From: Chloroflexota bacterium
GTDB lineage: Bacteria; Chloroflexota; Dehalococcoidia; SM23-28-2; RBG-16-64-32
Assembly (NCBI GenBank): GCA_022561635.1
Contig: JADFQV010000015.1
Coordinates: 1-40,682, forward strand
Reading direction: 5' to 3'
DNA: 40,682 nucleotides
Shown: piece after piece, positions 8,176 through 17,784 of the stretch
Position numbering within the stretch: the stretch's first letter is position 1
Layout of the letters: each line of letters begins with the position of its first letter
The notes under the pieces: generated by a model
Database searches by the model: none
Told to the model about the DNA's origin: nothing
Seen by the model: only the letters and a program-made list of their open reading frames with translations
Translations under genes and position numbers: made by a program

Positions 8176-8790
8176 GTGACAGAGCTTGAGGCCCTCTACA
8201 CGAAGATCATCACGTGTGAGTCCTGCAACCTCTGCAAAACACGCACTCATGCGGTCCCCGGCGAAGGCGCTGAGGACGCTGAAATTATGTTCGTCGGCGA
8301 GGGGCCGGGGTATCACGAGGATCAGCAGGGACGCCCGTTCATCGGCCCGGCCGGCAAGTTTCTGGACGAGCTGCTCGATTCGATCAATCTGACCCGGTCT
8401 GACGTCTACATCTGCAACGTCGTCAAGTGCCGCCCGCCCAGCAACCGGGACCCGATCCCGGAAGAGGTGGACGCCTGCCGCCCGTTCCTGCTGCGCCAGA
8501 TCGAGCTGATTAACCCGAAGCTGATCGTGACGCTGGGACGCTTTTCGCTCTCCTGGTTCTTCCCCCGCGACGCGATCGGAAAAGTGCGCGGAACTCTGCG
8601 CCAGCTGGGTGGACGCCACTACTATCACGTCTATCATCCGGCGGCGGCGCTGCACAACGGCAATCTGAGGCAGGTCATCCTTGACGACTTTGCGAAGATC
8701 CCGCTGGCGCTTGAGAAGCTACGCGAAGACGCGCCGCTGGTGGCGGCGGCGACGGTGCCTGATTCCGTAGAACAGGGGCGGCTCTTCTAG
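8176..8790 (+). CDS. udg: Uracil-DNA glycosylase, type 4/5-like (Fe-S)
   Basis: CESCNLCKTRTHAVPGEG...IMFVGEGPGYHEDQQGRPFIGPAGKFLDELL...CNVVKCRPPSNRDP; HPAAALHN. Confidence 0.92.
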   Translation: MTELEALYTKIITCESCNLCKTRTHAVPGEGAEDAEIMFVGEGPGYHEDQQGRPFIGPAGKFLDELLDSINLTRSDVYICNVVKCRPPSNRDPIPEEVDACRPFLLRQIELINPKLIVTLGRFSLSWFFPRDAIGKVRGTLRQLGGRHYYHVYHPAAALHNGNLRQVILDDFAKIPLALEKLREDAPLVAAATVPDSVEQGRLF

Positions 8791-8793
8791 CAT

Positions 8794-10461
8794 ATGGCGC
8801 AGAAGTTGCGGGTAATCCCGTTCGGTGGCCTGGGTGAGATCGGCAAGAACATGCTGGCCCTGGAGACGAACGAGGACATGATTCTGATCGACTCCGGGCT
8901 GATGTTCCCGGAGGCGGACATGCTGGGCGTCGACCTCGTGATCCCGGACGTCACCTACGTCAAGGAGCGCCTGAAGAAGCTGCGGGGCATCCTCATCACG
9001 CACGGCCACGAGGACCACGTCGGCGCCCTGCCATACGTGCTGCCAGCGCTGCGTGCGCCCGACGGGCAGTTGCCGCCCGTTTACTGCACGCCACTGACGC
9101 ACGGCCTGATCACGGTGAAGCTGGAAGAGCACAAGCTGCTGAAGAAGGCGAATCTGAAGATGGTCGAGCCAGGAGACACGGTGAAGTTCGGCAACATGTC
9201 GGCGGAATGGATCCACACCACGCACAGCATTCCGGACTCGACGTCGATCGCCATCAAGACACCGCTGGGCACCGTCTTCCACACGGGAGACTTCAAGTTC
9301 GACCACACGCCGGTGATGGGCGGTCCGCCGGACCTGATGCGCATCGCTCAGATCGGGCAGGAGGGCGTCCTCCTGCTGCTGTCAGACTCGACCTACGCCG
9401 ACACTGAAGGCTACACGCCCTCGGAGAGGCATATCGCGGACACGCTAGACCGCATTATGGCGACGGCGGACGGGCGCGTGATCGTTGCCACGTTCGCATC
9501 GTTGATCTCGCGGGTGCAGCAGGTGATCGACGCGGCGGAGAACAACGGCCGCCGTGTGTTCGTGACCGGCCGAAGCATGATGAACAACATGCGAATGGCG
9601 CTGGACCAAGACTACATCCGCGCCGCGGACGACCCGCTGCAACCGCTGGACCGCATGCGAAAGTTGAATCCACGCGAGGTCGTGCTTCTGACGACGGGCG
9701 CGCAGGGCGAGCCGACGTCGGCGCTGGTGCGGATGGCGAACCGAGACCACCGGCACATCGATATCGTGCCGGGAGACACGGTCGTGTTCTCGTCTTCGGC
9801 GATTCCGGGCAACGAGCAGCTGATCAACAGGACTATCAACAACCTTCACCGGCTGGGCGCGCACGTGCTCTTCGGCCGCGAGGCGAACGTGCATGTGCGC
9901 GGCCACGCGGCGCAGGAAGAGCTGAAGCTGATGATTAGCCTGGTGCAGCCGGAGTACTTCGTGCCGGTGCACGGGGAGTACCGCCACATGGTGATGCATT
10001 CACACCTGGCACGCTCGATGGGCATTCCGCCGGATAACGTCTTCACGATGGAGGATGGCGACGTGCTGGAGATCGACCGCCACGGGGCGCGCCCCGCAGG
10101 GCAGATTCCGGCGGATTACGTATACGTGGACGGGCTGGCGGTGGGCGTCGACAACGTCGTGCTGCGCGATCGCCAGAGGCTTTCAGACGACGGTGTAATC
10201 ATCGCGATCGTATCTATCGACAGGCATACGGGTAAACCAATTGGCCGCCCGGACGTTGTATCTAAAGGATTTATAGAAGCTGATATGTCAGAGAGCCTGA
10301 TGGAGAGGGCCCGCGATGTCGTCGAAGAGGCGCTTGCGGGTCAGGAGCACGTGGCCGACCGGGCGGACTTTAACGCCCGGGTGCATGAGGCGTTGTCCCG
10401 CTTCCTCTACAAGGAGACGCGGCGCCGGCCGATGATCCTACCGTTCAGCGTGGAGATCTAG
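8794..10461 (+). CDS. rnj: Ribonuclease J
   Basis: VIPFGGLGEIGKNMLALE...LITHGHEDHVGALPYVLP...VHVRGHAAQEELKLMISLVQPEYFVPVHGEYRHM. Confidence 0.95.
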   Translation: MAQKLRVIPFGGLGEIGKNMLALETNEDMILIDSGLMFPEADMLGVDLVIPDVTYVKERLKKLRGILITHGHEDHVGALPYVLPALRAPDGQLPPVYCTPLTHGLITVKLEEHKLLKKANLKMVEPGDTVKFGNMSAEWIHTTHSIPDSTSIAIKTPLGTVFHTGDFKFDHTPVMGGPPDLMRIAQIGQEGVLLLLSDSTYADTEGYTPSERHIADTLDRIMATADGRVIVATFASLISRVQQVIDAAENNGRRVFVTGRSMMNNMRMALDQDYIRAADDPLQPLDRMRKLNPREVVLLTTGAQGEPTSALVRMANRDHRHIDIVPGDTVVFSSSAIPGNEQLINRTINNLHRLGAHVLFGREANVHVRGHAAQEELKLMISLVQPEYFVPVHGEYRHMVMHSHLARSMGIPPDNVFTMEDGDVLEIDRHGARPAGQIPADYVYVDGLAVGVDNVVLRDRQRLSDDGVIIAIVSIDRHTGKPIGRPDVVSKGFIEADMSESLMERARDVVEEALAGQEHVADRADFNARVHEALSRFLYKETRRRPMILPFSVEI

Positions 10462-10470
10462 CAGCCGCCT

Positions 10471-12930
10471 ATGTCTGTTAGAACGAAGCGGCGGACTTCG
10501 CGCCGCGCCTCATCCTATCGTCCGCGGTCCAGCCCGACCGGCAAGCGCAGCCGAAAGTCATCCGGCCGCGGCCCTTCGAGGGACATACGGCTGATAGCAG
10601 CGGTGGCTGGCGTGGTCATTGGCGTGATCCTCATCTTCGCCTTCCTCGACCCGCTCGTCAGCGGGTCGGAGGCAGTCCTGCGCACGCTCGGCATCGGCGT
10701 CGTCCTCGTGGCCGCTGTCGCCGCCGCGGATCTCCTCGTTGCCAGGCGCCGGCCTGAGCTGAGAGTGAGCCTCCTGCGCACGATCCTCGGCGCCAACATG
10801 CTCGCGCTTTTCGTCCTCGGCATCGGTGGGTTCTTCAAGCCGGACTGGTCGATCGGAGAGGTGCATTTCGCGGAGGTGTCGACCGGCGGCAACCTGGGGA
10901 AGCTCTTTGCCGGCAGCTTCGCCGGCGGCGCAGGGTGGATCACTATCGGCATCATGGGGGCTTCGCTCGTGTGGCCCACGAGGGCGCGGCAGGTCGTTGT
11001 CGGCGCTCTCGAGGGGCTAAAGTGGGTGGTCTCGCTGGAGCTTCCGCAGCGGACGTGGCGCGGACTGCGATCGTTCTTCGCGTCTTTGGTGCCGCAGGGC
11101 GAAGACGAGTTCGAGAAGCAGATGCAAGAAGAGCCTTACGTACCGCAGCTGGATGAAGAGTGGCAGGAGACGCCGCCAGAGGTCGTCGAAGAGGCGGAGG
11201 AAGAAGCGGAGCCCGTCGAAGCGGCACCCGAGCCCGGCTCCGAGGTGCTGATAACGGCGGAGCCCGAGGAAGAAAAGGCCGGCTACCAGCGCACGCTGCC
11301 CATGGGCCGGCCGTCGGGCCGTGGCTGGGAGCTGCCGCCGCTGGGCGATCTGGCCGAAGCGGCCGAGTTGGAGATACGCCCGGTCGACAACGAGGCGCGG
11401 TCGCGGCTGATCGTTGAGACGCTGGCGTCGTTCGGCGTCGACTCACGCGTGGTGTCGATCAGCCAGGGGCCGACGGTGACGCAGTTCGGCGTCGAGCCGG
11501 GATGGGACATCAAAACACGGCGAGTAATCGTGCGCGACGAGAACGGCAAGCAGGTCATAGACAAGGACGGCAAGCCGGTCTCGCGCACGGAAGTGACGTC
11601 CAAAACGCGGGTGCGGGTGAACAAGGTAACGACCCTGGCAAACGACCTGGCGCTGGCGCTGGCGGCGCCGACTATCCGCATCGAGGCGCCGGTCCCCGGG
11701 AAGCCGATCATCGGCATCGAGGTGCCCAACAACACGTCGTCGCTGGTCTCGCTGCGCAGCGTGATCGAGAGCGCGGCGTTCACGAAGGCGAATGCGAAGA
11801 CGAAGATCGCGATCGCGCTGGGCAAGGGCGTCTCCGGTGAACCAGTGGCAGCCGACCTTTCGAAGATGCCGCACCTGCTGATCGCCGGCGCGACGGGCAG
11901 CGGCAAGAGCGTCTGCATCAACTCCATCATCGCCTGCTTCCTCCTCCACAACACGCCGGAGGAGCTGCGGCTCGTCCTCGTCGACCCGAAGCGCGTCGAG
12001 CTATCGACGTTCAAAAACATCCCGCACCTGGCGTTCTCGAAGGTGATTACGGACGTCGAAGAGGTGCCGGGCGTACTGCAGGCGGTGATCCACGAGATGG
12101 AGAGCCGCTACCGGCGTTTCGCCGAAATTGGCGTGCGAAACCTTGAGGCTCACAACAAGAGCCCGCGAGCGACGCACAAACTGGCGCACTGGGTCGTGAT
12201 CATTGACGAGCTTGCCGACCTGATGATGTCGTCGCCGTACGAGGTGGAGCGCCAGATCTGCCGCCTCGCGCAGCTGGCGAGAGCGACCGGCATCCACCTG
12301 ATCATCGCGACGCAGCGGCCGTCTGTCGACGTGGTGACGGGGCTGATCAAGGCGAACTTCCCGACGCGGATCGCCTTCGCGGTCTCCTCGCAGGTGGACT
12401 CGCGCACGATCATCGACACGGCGGGCGCCGATAAGCTGCTGGGCAAGGGCGACATGCTCTTCATGCCGACGGACGCGGCCAAGCCGAAGCGCATCCAGGG
12501 CTCTTTCGTCTCCGACCAGGAGATCGAGAAGATCGTCGACTGGTGGTCCAACGACCGCTTCCGGCACCTGGCTCCGGACAAGCTGGACCATCTGCTGGAA
12601 GCCGAGGACGAGGACAAGGACGGATCGCCGGCGGAAGACGACCCCTTGTACACAGCCGCGAAGGAGCTGGCGATCCAGCACTCACGCGTCTCCACGTCGC
12701 TCTTGCAGCGGCGGCTGCACGTGGGCTATCCGCGCGCCGCCCGCCTGATAGACATCCTAGAGGACGAGGGCGTCGTTGGGCCGTCCGAGTCCGGTCAGTC
12801 GCGCCAGGTGCTCATCACGGCGGAGGAAGAGGACGAGCCCGACGAGGGAAGCGCCGAAGAGACGCCAGCCGATACGGGCCAGGCGGACGAAGACACGCCG
12901 ACGCTCGGCGACGAAGACCGGTTCGAGTAG
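10471..12930 (+). CDS. ftsK: DNA translocase FtsK/SpoIIIE
   Basis: N-terminal TM segments; HLLIAGATGSGKSVCINSII, DPKRVELSTFKNIPHL, IIDELADLMM, ATQRPSVDVVTGLIKANFPTRIAF; C-terminal gamma winged helix. Confidence 0.96.
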   Translation: MSVRTKRRTSRRASSYRPRSSPTGKRSRKSSGRGPSRDIRLIAAVAGVVIGVILIFAFLDPLVSGSEAVLRTLGIGVVLVAAVAAADLLVARRRPELRVSLLRTILGANMLALFVLGIGGFFKPDWSIGEVHFAEVSTGGNLGKLFAGSFAGGAGWITIGIMGASLVWPTRARQVVVGALEGLKWVVSLELPQRTWRGLRSFFASLVPQGEDEFEKQMQEEPYVPQLDEEWQETPPEVVEEAEEEAEPVEAAPEPGSEVLITAEPEEEKAGYQRTLPMGRPSGRGWELPPLGDLAEAAELEIRPVDNEARSRLIVETLASFGVDSRVVSISQGPTVTQFGVEPGWDIKTRRVIVRDENGKQVIDKDGKPVSRTEVTSKTRVRVNKVTTLANDLALALAAPTIRIEAPVPGKPIIGIEVPNNTSSLVSLRSVIESAAFTKANAKTKIAIALGKGVSGEPVAADLSKMPHLLIAGATGSGKSVCINSIIACFLLHNTPEELRLVLVDPKRVELSTFKNIPHLAFSKVITDVEEVPGVLQAVIHEMESRYRRFAEIGVRNLEAHNKSPRATHKLAHWVVIIDELADLMMSSPYEVERQICRLAQLARATGIHLIIATQRPSVDVVTGLIKANFPTRIAFAVSSQVDSRTIIDTAGADKLLGKGDMLFMPTDAAKPKRIQGSFVSDQEIEKIVDWWSNDRFRHLAPDKLDHLLEAEDEDKDGSPAEDDPLYTAAKELAIQHSRVSTSLLQRRLHVGYPRAARLIDILEDEGVVGPSESGQSRQVLITAEEEDEPDEGSAEETPADTGQADEDTPTLGDEDRFE

Positions 12931-13020
12931 CCGGCACAGGCCTCCACGACATCGCGGCGCCCAGCTTGACGCCGGTGTTATCCTTGAAGTAAGCCTAACG
13001 AAATGGAGGATGAAGTAGTG

Positions 13021-13095
13021 ATGAGAATTCACGCGACCTTCAAACGGCTTCAAGTTGACAAGGTGAGGCCCTTCGCGCAAGACGCCTGGAAGTAA
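13021..13095 (+). CDS. Candidate small ORF (24 aa) in the ftsK-terminator gap
   Basis: GGAGG at 13005-13009, then MRIHATFKRLQVDKVRPFAQDAWK; TATCCT at 12979-12984 upstream and a strong terminator downstream. Confidence 0.3.
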   Translation: MRIHATFKRLQVDKVRPFAQDAWK

Positions 13096-13205
13096 CAGGC
13101 GCGCGGAGGCAGGCCACCCCGCGGATCGGCCAGCTATTAGAGGCCACGCTGCCTATCGGTGCGAGATGCGCCGCGAAGTGCCGAATGCGGGCCAACGAGA
13201 GAACG

Positions 13206-13236
13206 AAAAGCCCCCCGACATGTCGGGGGGCTTTTT
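13206..13236. terminator. Intrinsic bidirectional terminator AAAAGCCCCCCGACATGTCGGGGGGCTTTTT
   Basis: Perfect inverted repeat with T-tract, between ftsK region (+) and GNAT gene (-). Confidence 0.9.
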
Positions 13237-13595
13237 CATTGCGCCAAGTCTTTGCGCATGAAGATCTCGCGAGAGTCCTGACCGAGATCGCTGAGGGCGC
13301 CGATGAGGCGAAAGCCGAGGGCGCGGTGGAAGCGCAAGGAACGGTCGTTGGTCTCTTCGGTGGAGCTGAGCCAGAACTCGCAGCCGCGCCGCGTGAGATC
13401 GGCTTCGACGCGAGCGTAGAGGGCGCGGCCGACGCCCGTTCGTTGGTGGGGCGGGCGCACGCGGACGAAAACGCAGAGTGGAATGTGATCCCACAGCCAC
13501 TCCCAGCGCAAGTAGCCCACGACTTCTTTGCCCTCGAGCGCCACGGCCACGCGGCCGCCCTCGATGGCCTGTTCCAGGACGGCTTTCTCGCTCAC
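13236..13595 (-). CDS. GNAT-family N-acetyltransferase
   Basis: VFVRVRPPHQRTGVGRALYARVEADL...NDRSLRFHRALGFRLIG. Confidence 0.85.
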   Translation of the reverse strand: MSEKAVLEQAIEGGRVAVALEGKEVVGYLRWEWLWDHIPLCVFVRVRPPHQRTGVGRALYARVEADLTRRGCEFWLSSTEETNDRSLRFHRALGFRLIGALSDLGQDSREIFMRKDLAQ

Positions 13596-13676
13596 GGGCC
13601 ACTCAAGTGAGCGGTCGACGTCCCGGATAGCGGGAATGCCGGCGAGGGTCGCCGGGCGGACGTCCTGCTCCTGCCG

Positions 13677-15773
13677 CTACTTTCGCGGGCGGGTGCGGTT
13701 GTGGCCGCGGCGCGGGGCGGGGCTGCCGGTGTTGCGCATGGCGGAGAGGATGCTGAGGCCCTCTTCGTCGCCGACGAGTTCGCGGCGCAGTTCGACGACG
13801 CGGTCGCGGAGTAGCGCCGCCTTCTCGAATTCGAGGTTCTTGGCGGCGGTCTTCATCTGCTTGTCGAGGTCCTTGATCAGCCGCGCCAGCTCATCCTTGG
13901 GAATGTCGCCGACCTTGTACTCTTCGCTCTCCTCGGCCACCTGCTTGATGTGGTCGGTGATGTCGCGGATCGCCTTCTGGATGCCCTCAGGCTGGATGTT
14001 GTGCTCGGCGTTGTAGGCCTCCTGGATCTTGCGCCGGCGCCCAACCTCGGTGATCGCCCGGCGCATCGAGTCGGTCATCGTGTCGGCGTACATGATGACC
14101 GAGCCGTTGATGTTGCGGGCGGCGCGGCCCATCGTCTGGATCAGCGACCAGGCGGAGCGCAGGAAGCCCTCCTTGTCGGCGTCGAGGATGACGACGAGGC
14201 TCACCTCCGGCAGGTCGAGCCCTTCGCGCAGCAGGTTGATGCCGACGATGACGTCGTAGACGCCGAGGCGCAGGTCGCGCAGGATCTCGACGCGCTCGAA
14301 CGTCTGCACCTCCGAATGAAGATAGTGGCTCTTGACGCCCATCTCCATCAGGTAGTCGGCGAGGTCCTCGGCCATCTTCTTCGTGAGCGTGGTGACGAGC
14401 ACGCGCTCCTTGCGTTCGGCGCGCTGGCGGATCTCGTCCAGCAGGTCGTCGATCTGGCCCTTCGTCGGCCGCACGTCGACCTGTGGGTCGACGAGGCCGG
14501 TCGGACGGATGATCTGCTCGACGGTCTGCTCGCTCATTTCGGCCTCCCACGGGCCGGGCGTGGCCGAGACGTAGATCGTCTGGTTGAGGTGAGAGAGGAA
14601 CTCGTGGAAGTTGAGCGGCCGGTTGTCGAGCGCGGAAGGCAGGCGGAAGCCGAAGTCGACGAGCGTCTGCTTGCGGCGGATGTCGCCGTGGTACATACCG
14701 CGGATCTGCGGAATCGCCTGGTGCGACTCGTCGATGAAGAGGAGGAAGTCGTCGGGGAAGTAGTCCATCAGAGTCCAGGGGATACTGCCGGCCTCGCGGC
14801 GGGCGAGATGACGTGAGTAGTTCTCGATGCCGGAGCAGTATCCCTGCTCGCGCAGGCACTCGATGTCGTAGCGGGTGCGCTCGACGATGCGCTGGGCCTC
14901 GAGGAGCTGGCCCTTGTCGAGGAGCCACTGGTGACGCTCCGTGAGTTCAGCTTCGATGTCCACGATGGCGGCGTCCATCTTGTCCTGCGAGGTGACGAAG
15001 TGTTTGGCGGGGTAGATGTCGACGGTGTCCATCTCGGTGAGCACCTCGCCGGTGAGCGGATCGAGCTGGAGGATGCGCTCCACTTCGTCGCCGAAGTAGT
15101 CGATGCGCACGGCGAGTTCCTCGTAGGCCGGCAAGATGGTGAGGCTATCGCCGCGCAGGCGGAAGCGGCCGCGGACGAGGTTCTGGTCGTTGCGCTCGTA
15201 CTGCATGTCGACGAGGCGGCGCAGGGCGCGCTGGCGGTTGCTGGTCTCGCCGACGCGGAAGTGGAGGACGAAGTTGTAGTATTCGCTGGGCTCGCCGAGG
15301 CCGTAGATGCAGGAAACGGAGGCGACGATGACGACGTCTCGCCGCTCGAAGAGCGAGCGGGTGGCGGCGTGGCGGAGCTTGTCGATCTCCTCGTTGATGT
15401 CGGCGTCCTTGGCGATGTAGGTGTCGGTGCGGGGAATGTAGGCTTCCGGCTGGTAGTAGTCGTAGTAGGAGACGAAGTACTCGACGGCGTTTTCGGGGAA
15501 GAAGTCGCGGAACTCGGAGTAAAGCTGCGCCGCCAGCGTCTTGTTGGGCGAGATGACGAGCGTCGGCCGGCTGTAGCGGGCGATGACGTTGGCCATCGTG
15601 AACGTCTTGCCGGAGCCGGTGACGCCGAGCAGCGTCTGGTGCTTCTTGCCGTCGCGCAGGCCGGACTCCAGCATCCCGACGGCCTCCGGCTGATCGCCGG
15701 TCATCTGGAAGTCAGAGCTGAGGACGAACGGCTTCTCCGCAGGCGTAACGGTGATATGCCGGTCAACGGTCAC
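13677..15773 (-). CDS. uvrB: Excinuclease ABC subunit B
   Basis: [80 protein letters not shown] start. Confidence 0.97.
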   Translation of the reverse strand: MTVDRHITVTPAEKPFVLSSDFQMTGDQPEAVGMLESGLRDGKKHQTLLGVTGSGKTFTMANVIARYSRPTLVISPNKTLAAQLYSEFRDFFPENAVEYFVSYYDYYQPEAYIPRTDTYIAKDADINEEIDKLRHAATRSLFERRDVVIVASVSCIYGLGEPSEYYNFVLHFRVGETSNRQRALRRLVDMQYERNDQNLVRGRFRLRGDSLTILPAYEELAVRIDYFGDEVERILQLDPLTGEVLTEMDTVDIYPAKHFVTSQDKMDAAIVDIEAELTERHQWLLDKGQLLEAQRIVERTRYDIECLREQGYCSGIENYSRHLARREAGSIPWTLMDYFPDDFLLFIDESHQAIPQIRGMYHGDIRRKQTLVDFGFRLPSALDNRPLNFHEFLSHLNQTIYVSATPGPWEAEMSEQTVEQIIRPTGLVDPQVDVRPTKGQIDDLLDEIRQRAERKERVLVTTLTKKMAEDLADYLMEMGVKSHYLHSEVQTFERVEILRDLRLGVYDVIVGINLLREGLDLPEVSLVVILDADKEGFLRSAWSLIQTMGRAARNINGSVIMYADTMTDSMRRAITEVGRRRKIQEAYNAEHNIQPEGIQKAIRDITDHIKQVAEESEEYKVGDIPKDELARLIKDLDKQMKTAAKNLEFEKAALLRDRVVELRRELVGDEEGLSILSAMRNTGSPAPRRGHNRTRPRK

Positions 15774-15781
15774 AGCCTAGT

Positions 15782-15994
15782 TCAGCATTTCCGGCACCGC
15801 TCCGTCCGCGTTCGTCGCAGTGAACGAGCCTGTGAGAAAGCGTCAGCCTCTGAATCGAATGGCCCGTGCCACTTGCCGTTCTTCCCAGATGCCCCATCGC
15901 GAACGCCTCGACCGGATTTGCAGAAGGCACACTGGGAGCGATGAATGAGGGCTTTGTCCGGTCGCACCGTCCAGTTCTCGTAAATCCACCACAT
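15782..15994 (-). CDS. Small Cys-rich hypothetical protein upstream of uvrB
   Basis: MWWIYENWTVRPDKALIHRSQCAFCKSGRGVRDG...GKWHGPFDSEADAFSQARSL...RCRKC; matches my memory of a short conserved family (WWxYENW...CxxCxxG...WHGPFxxxxxA). Confidence 0.7.
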   Translation of the reverse strand: MWWIYENWTVRPDKALIHRSQCAFCKSGRGVRDGASGKNGKWHGPFDSEADAFSQARSLRRTRTERCRKC

Positions 15995-16071
15995 ATCACG
16001 ATCAATTGTAGCAGCGCCCCTGACAGCGCCATGTCAGGGGGTGAGGCGCCGACTGATATGCTCCTGTCACG

Positions 16072-16563
16072 ATGTCCACCAGAGCGCCGAAGAAGACGCA
16101 GGCCGTTCGCCTGCTGGAGTCGAAGAGGATCACGCACCGGGTGGCGGTCTACGACGACGCGGGCGAGTTCCATACGGGCGAGGAGGCACCGGCGCTCATC
16201 GGGGCGCCGGTGGAGACCGTCTACAAAACGCTCGTCGTGCTGCGCGACCCACCGGCCGGACGGCCGATGCTGTTGATCGTTCCGGTGGCCAGGCAGGCGA
16301 ACCTGAAGACGCTGGCTGCGGCGCTGGGCGAGAAGCGGCTGCGGATGGCAACTCAGAGAGAGGCGGAGACGTTGACGGGCATGCAGGCCGGCGGCATTTC
16401 GGCGCTGGCTGTGCCGGCCGGTCGCTTCGACGTCCTGATCGACGAGGCGGCACGGTCGCTGGAGATGATCCACGTCAGCGCCGGCGCGCGCGGGATGGAC
16501 GTCGAGCTGGCGGTGGCCGACCTCGTGCGGCTGACAGACGCGAGCTATACGATGGCGACTTAG
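16072..16563 (+). CDS. ybaK: YbaK/EbsC-type aminoacyl-tRNA deacylase
   Basis: TQAVRLLESKRITHRVAVYDD...ETVYKTLVVL...NLKTLAAALGEKRLRMATQREAETLTGMQAGGISALAV. Confidence 0.9.
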   Translation: MSTRAPKKTQAVRLLESKRITHRVAVYDDAGEFHTGEEAPALIGAPVETVYKTLVVLRDPPAGRPMLLIVPVARQANLKTLAAALGEKRLRMATQREAETLTGMQAGGISALAVPAGRFDVLIDEAARSLEMIHVSAGARGMDVELAVADLVRLTDASYTMAT

Positions 16564-16572
16564 GAGGATGCG

Positions 16573-16875
16573 ATGTTTGTAGCGATGAACAACTTCAAGG
16601 TGAACGCAGGCCGCGAGGACGATTTCGAGAAGCAGTGGCGCGAACGTGAGACGTTCCTCGAGGGCGTCCCCGGCTTCGTGGAGTTCATGCTGCTGAAGAG
16701 CGACAAGACCGGCGACTACATCAGCCACACGACGTGGAAGGACCGGCAGTCGTTCATGGACTGGACGCAGAGCGAGGCGTTCGCCAAGGGCCACCGCCAG
16801 GGGTCGGTCGCCGGCGTGCTGGAGGGGCCACCGGTGATCGGTCTGTTCGAGGCGGTGCTGGTGGCGACGGCCTAG
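16573..16875 (+). CDS. Antibiotic biosynthesis monooxygenase-fold protein, IsdG/HmoB-like heme oxygenase candidate
   Basis: MFVAMNNFKVNAGREDDFEKQWRER...SHTTWKDRQSFMDWTQSEAFAKGH; N...W...H arrangement as in IsdG enzymes. Confidence 0.8.
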   Translation: MFVAMNNFKVNAGREDDFEKQWRERETFLEGVPGFVEFMLLKSDKTGDYISHTTWKDRQSFMDWTQSEAFAKGHRQGSVAGVLEGPPVIGLFEAVLVATA

Positions 16876-17690
16876 GCCTGGTTGAAGCGCGGCTCGCGCT
16901 TCTCGATGAAGGCGCGCACGAACTCCTTGTGCGCCGGGCCCTTCTGGATGCGGACTAGCGTCCGGTTCTCTTCCGCCACGACGGCGTCGATGTCCTGCTC
17001 GACCATGTGACGGTGGATCATGCGCTTGCCCTCGATCACACATTCAAGTGGGTTGGCGGCGATCATATTGGCGACGCTCATCGCCTCGTCCATCAGGCGG
17101 TCGGGCGCGACGACGTCGTTGACGAGGCCCATCTGTACGGCCTCCTCGGCCTCGATGATGCGCGCGGTGAGGACGAGGTCGAGCGCGTTGGGCAGGCCGA
17201 CGATCTGCGCGAGATAGGTCGTGCTGGCCACCTCCGGCGTGATGCCGACGCGGATGAAGCGCATCGAGAAGCGGGCCTTCTCGGAGGCGATGCGGATGTC
17301 CATCGGCAGGGTCATCGTGAGCCCGACGCCGATGGATGCGCCGTTGACAGCGGCGATCAGGGGCTTGGAGCGGCGAAGGAAGGCGGCGAGGTGCTCTTCG
17401 CGGCGGGGCGGCGGGTCGGGATCGCTGCGCTGGCCGTTGCCGGACTCGCGGTTCTCGATGCTGCGGTTGAAGCCTTTGACGTCGGCGCCGGCGCAGAAGC
17501 CGCGCCCAGCGCCGGTGACGACGATGGCGCCGACGCCCGGATCCTGGTTACAGGCCTCGATGGCGTCGATGATCTCGTCGCCCATGGCGTAAGTCCAGGC
17601 GTTCAGCCTATCGGGCCGGTTGAGCGTGATCAGGCCGACGCGGTCTCGCTGCTCGAAGAGAATGTACTCGTAAGATTTGGCGTTCACCAT
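16872..17690 (-). CDS. Enoyl-CoA hydratase/isomerase family protein
   Basis: Start at ATG 17690: MVNAKSYEYILFEQRDRVGLITLNRPDRLNAW...VVTGAGRGFCAGADVKG...NGASIGVGLTMTLPMDIRIASEKARF. Confidence 0.92.
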   Translation of the reverse strand: MVNAKSYEYILFEQRDRVGLITLNRPDRLNAWTYAMGDEIIDAIEACNQDPGVGAIVVTGAGRGFCAGADVKGFNRSIENRESGNGQRSDPDPPPRREEHLAAFLRRSKPLIAAVNGASIGVGLTMTLPMDIRIASEKARFSMRFIRVGITPEVASTTYLAQIVGLPNALDLVLTARIIEAEEAVQMGLVNDVVAPDRLMDEAMSVANMIAANPLECVIEGKRMIHRHMVEQDIDAVVAEENRTLVRIQKGPAHKEFVRAFIEKREPRFNQA

Positions 17691-17784
17691 GGGCGCCTCC
17701 TTCAGCTTGCGGGGCGATGATAGTGCGCGTGGCGGCGATTGACAAGTGCCCTGTTGCGCCGGGCAGAGTAATCTCGGCGGACGG

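Noticed and set aside
15763-17043. 426-aa minus-strand ORF
   Set aside because: Antisense or out of frame to ybaK, the IsdG-like gene and the small Cys-rich ORF; His/Arg-rich with no domain.
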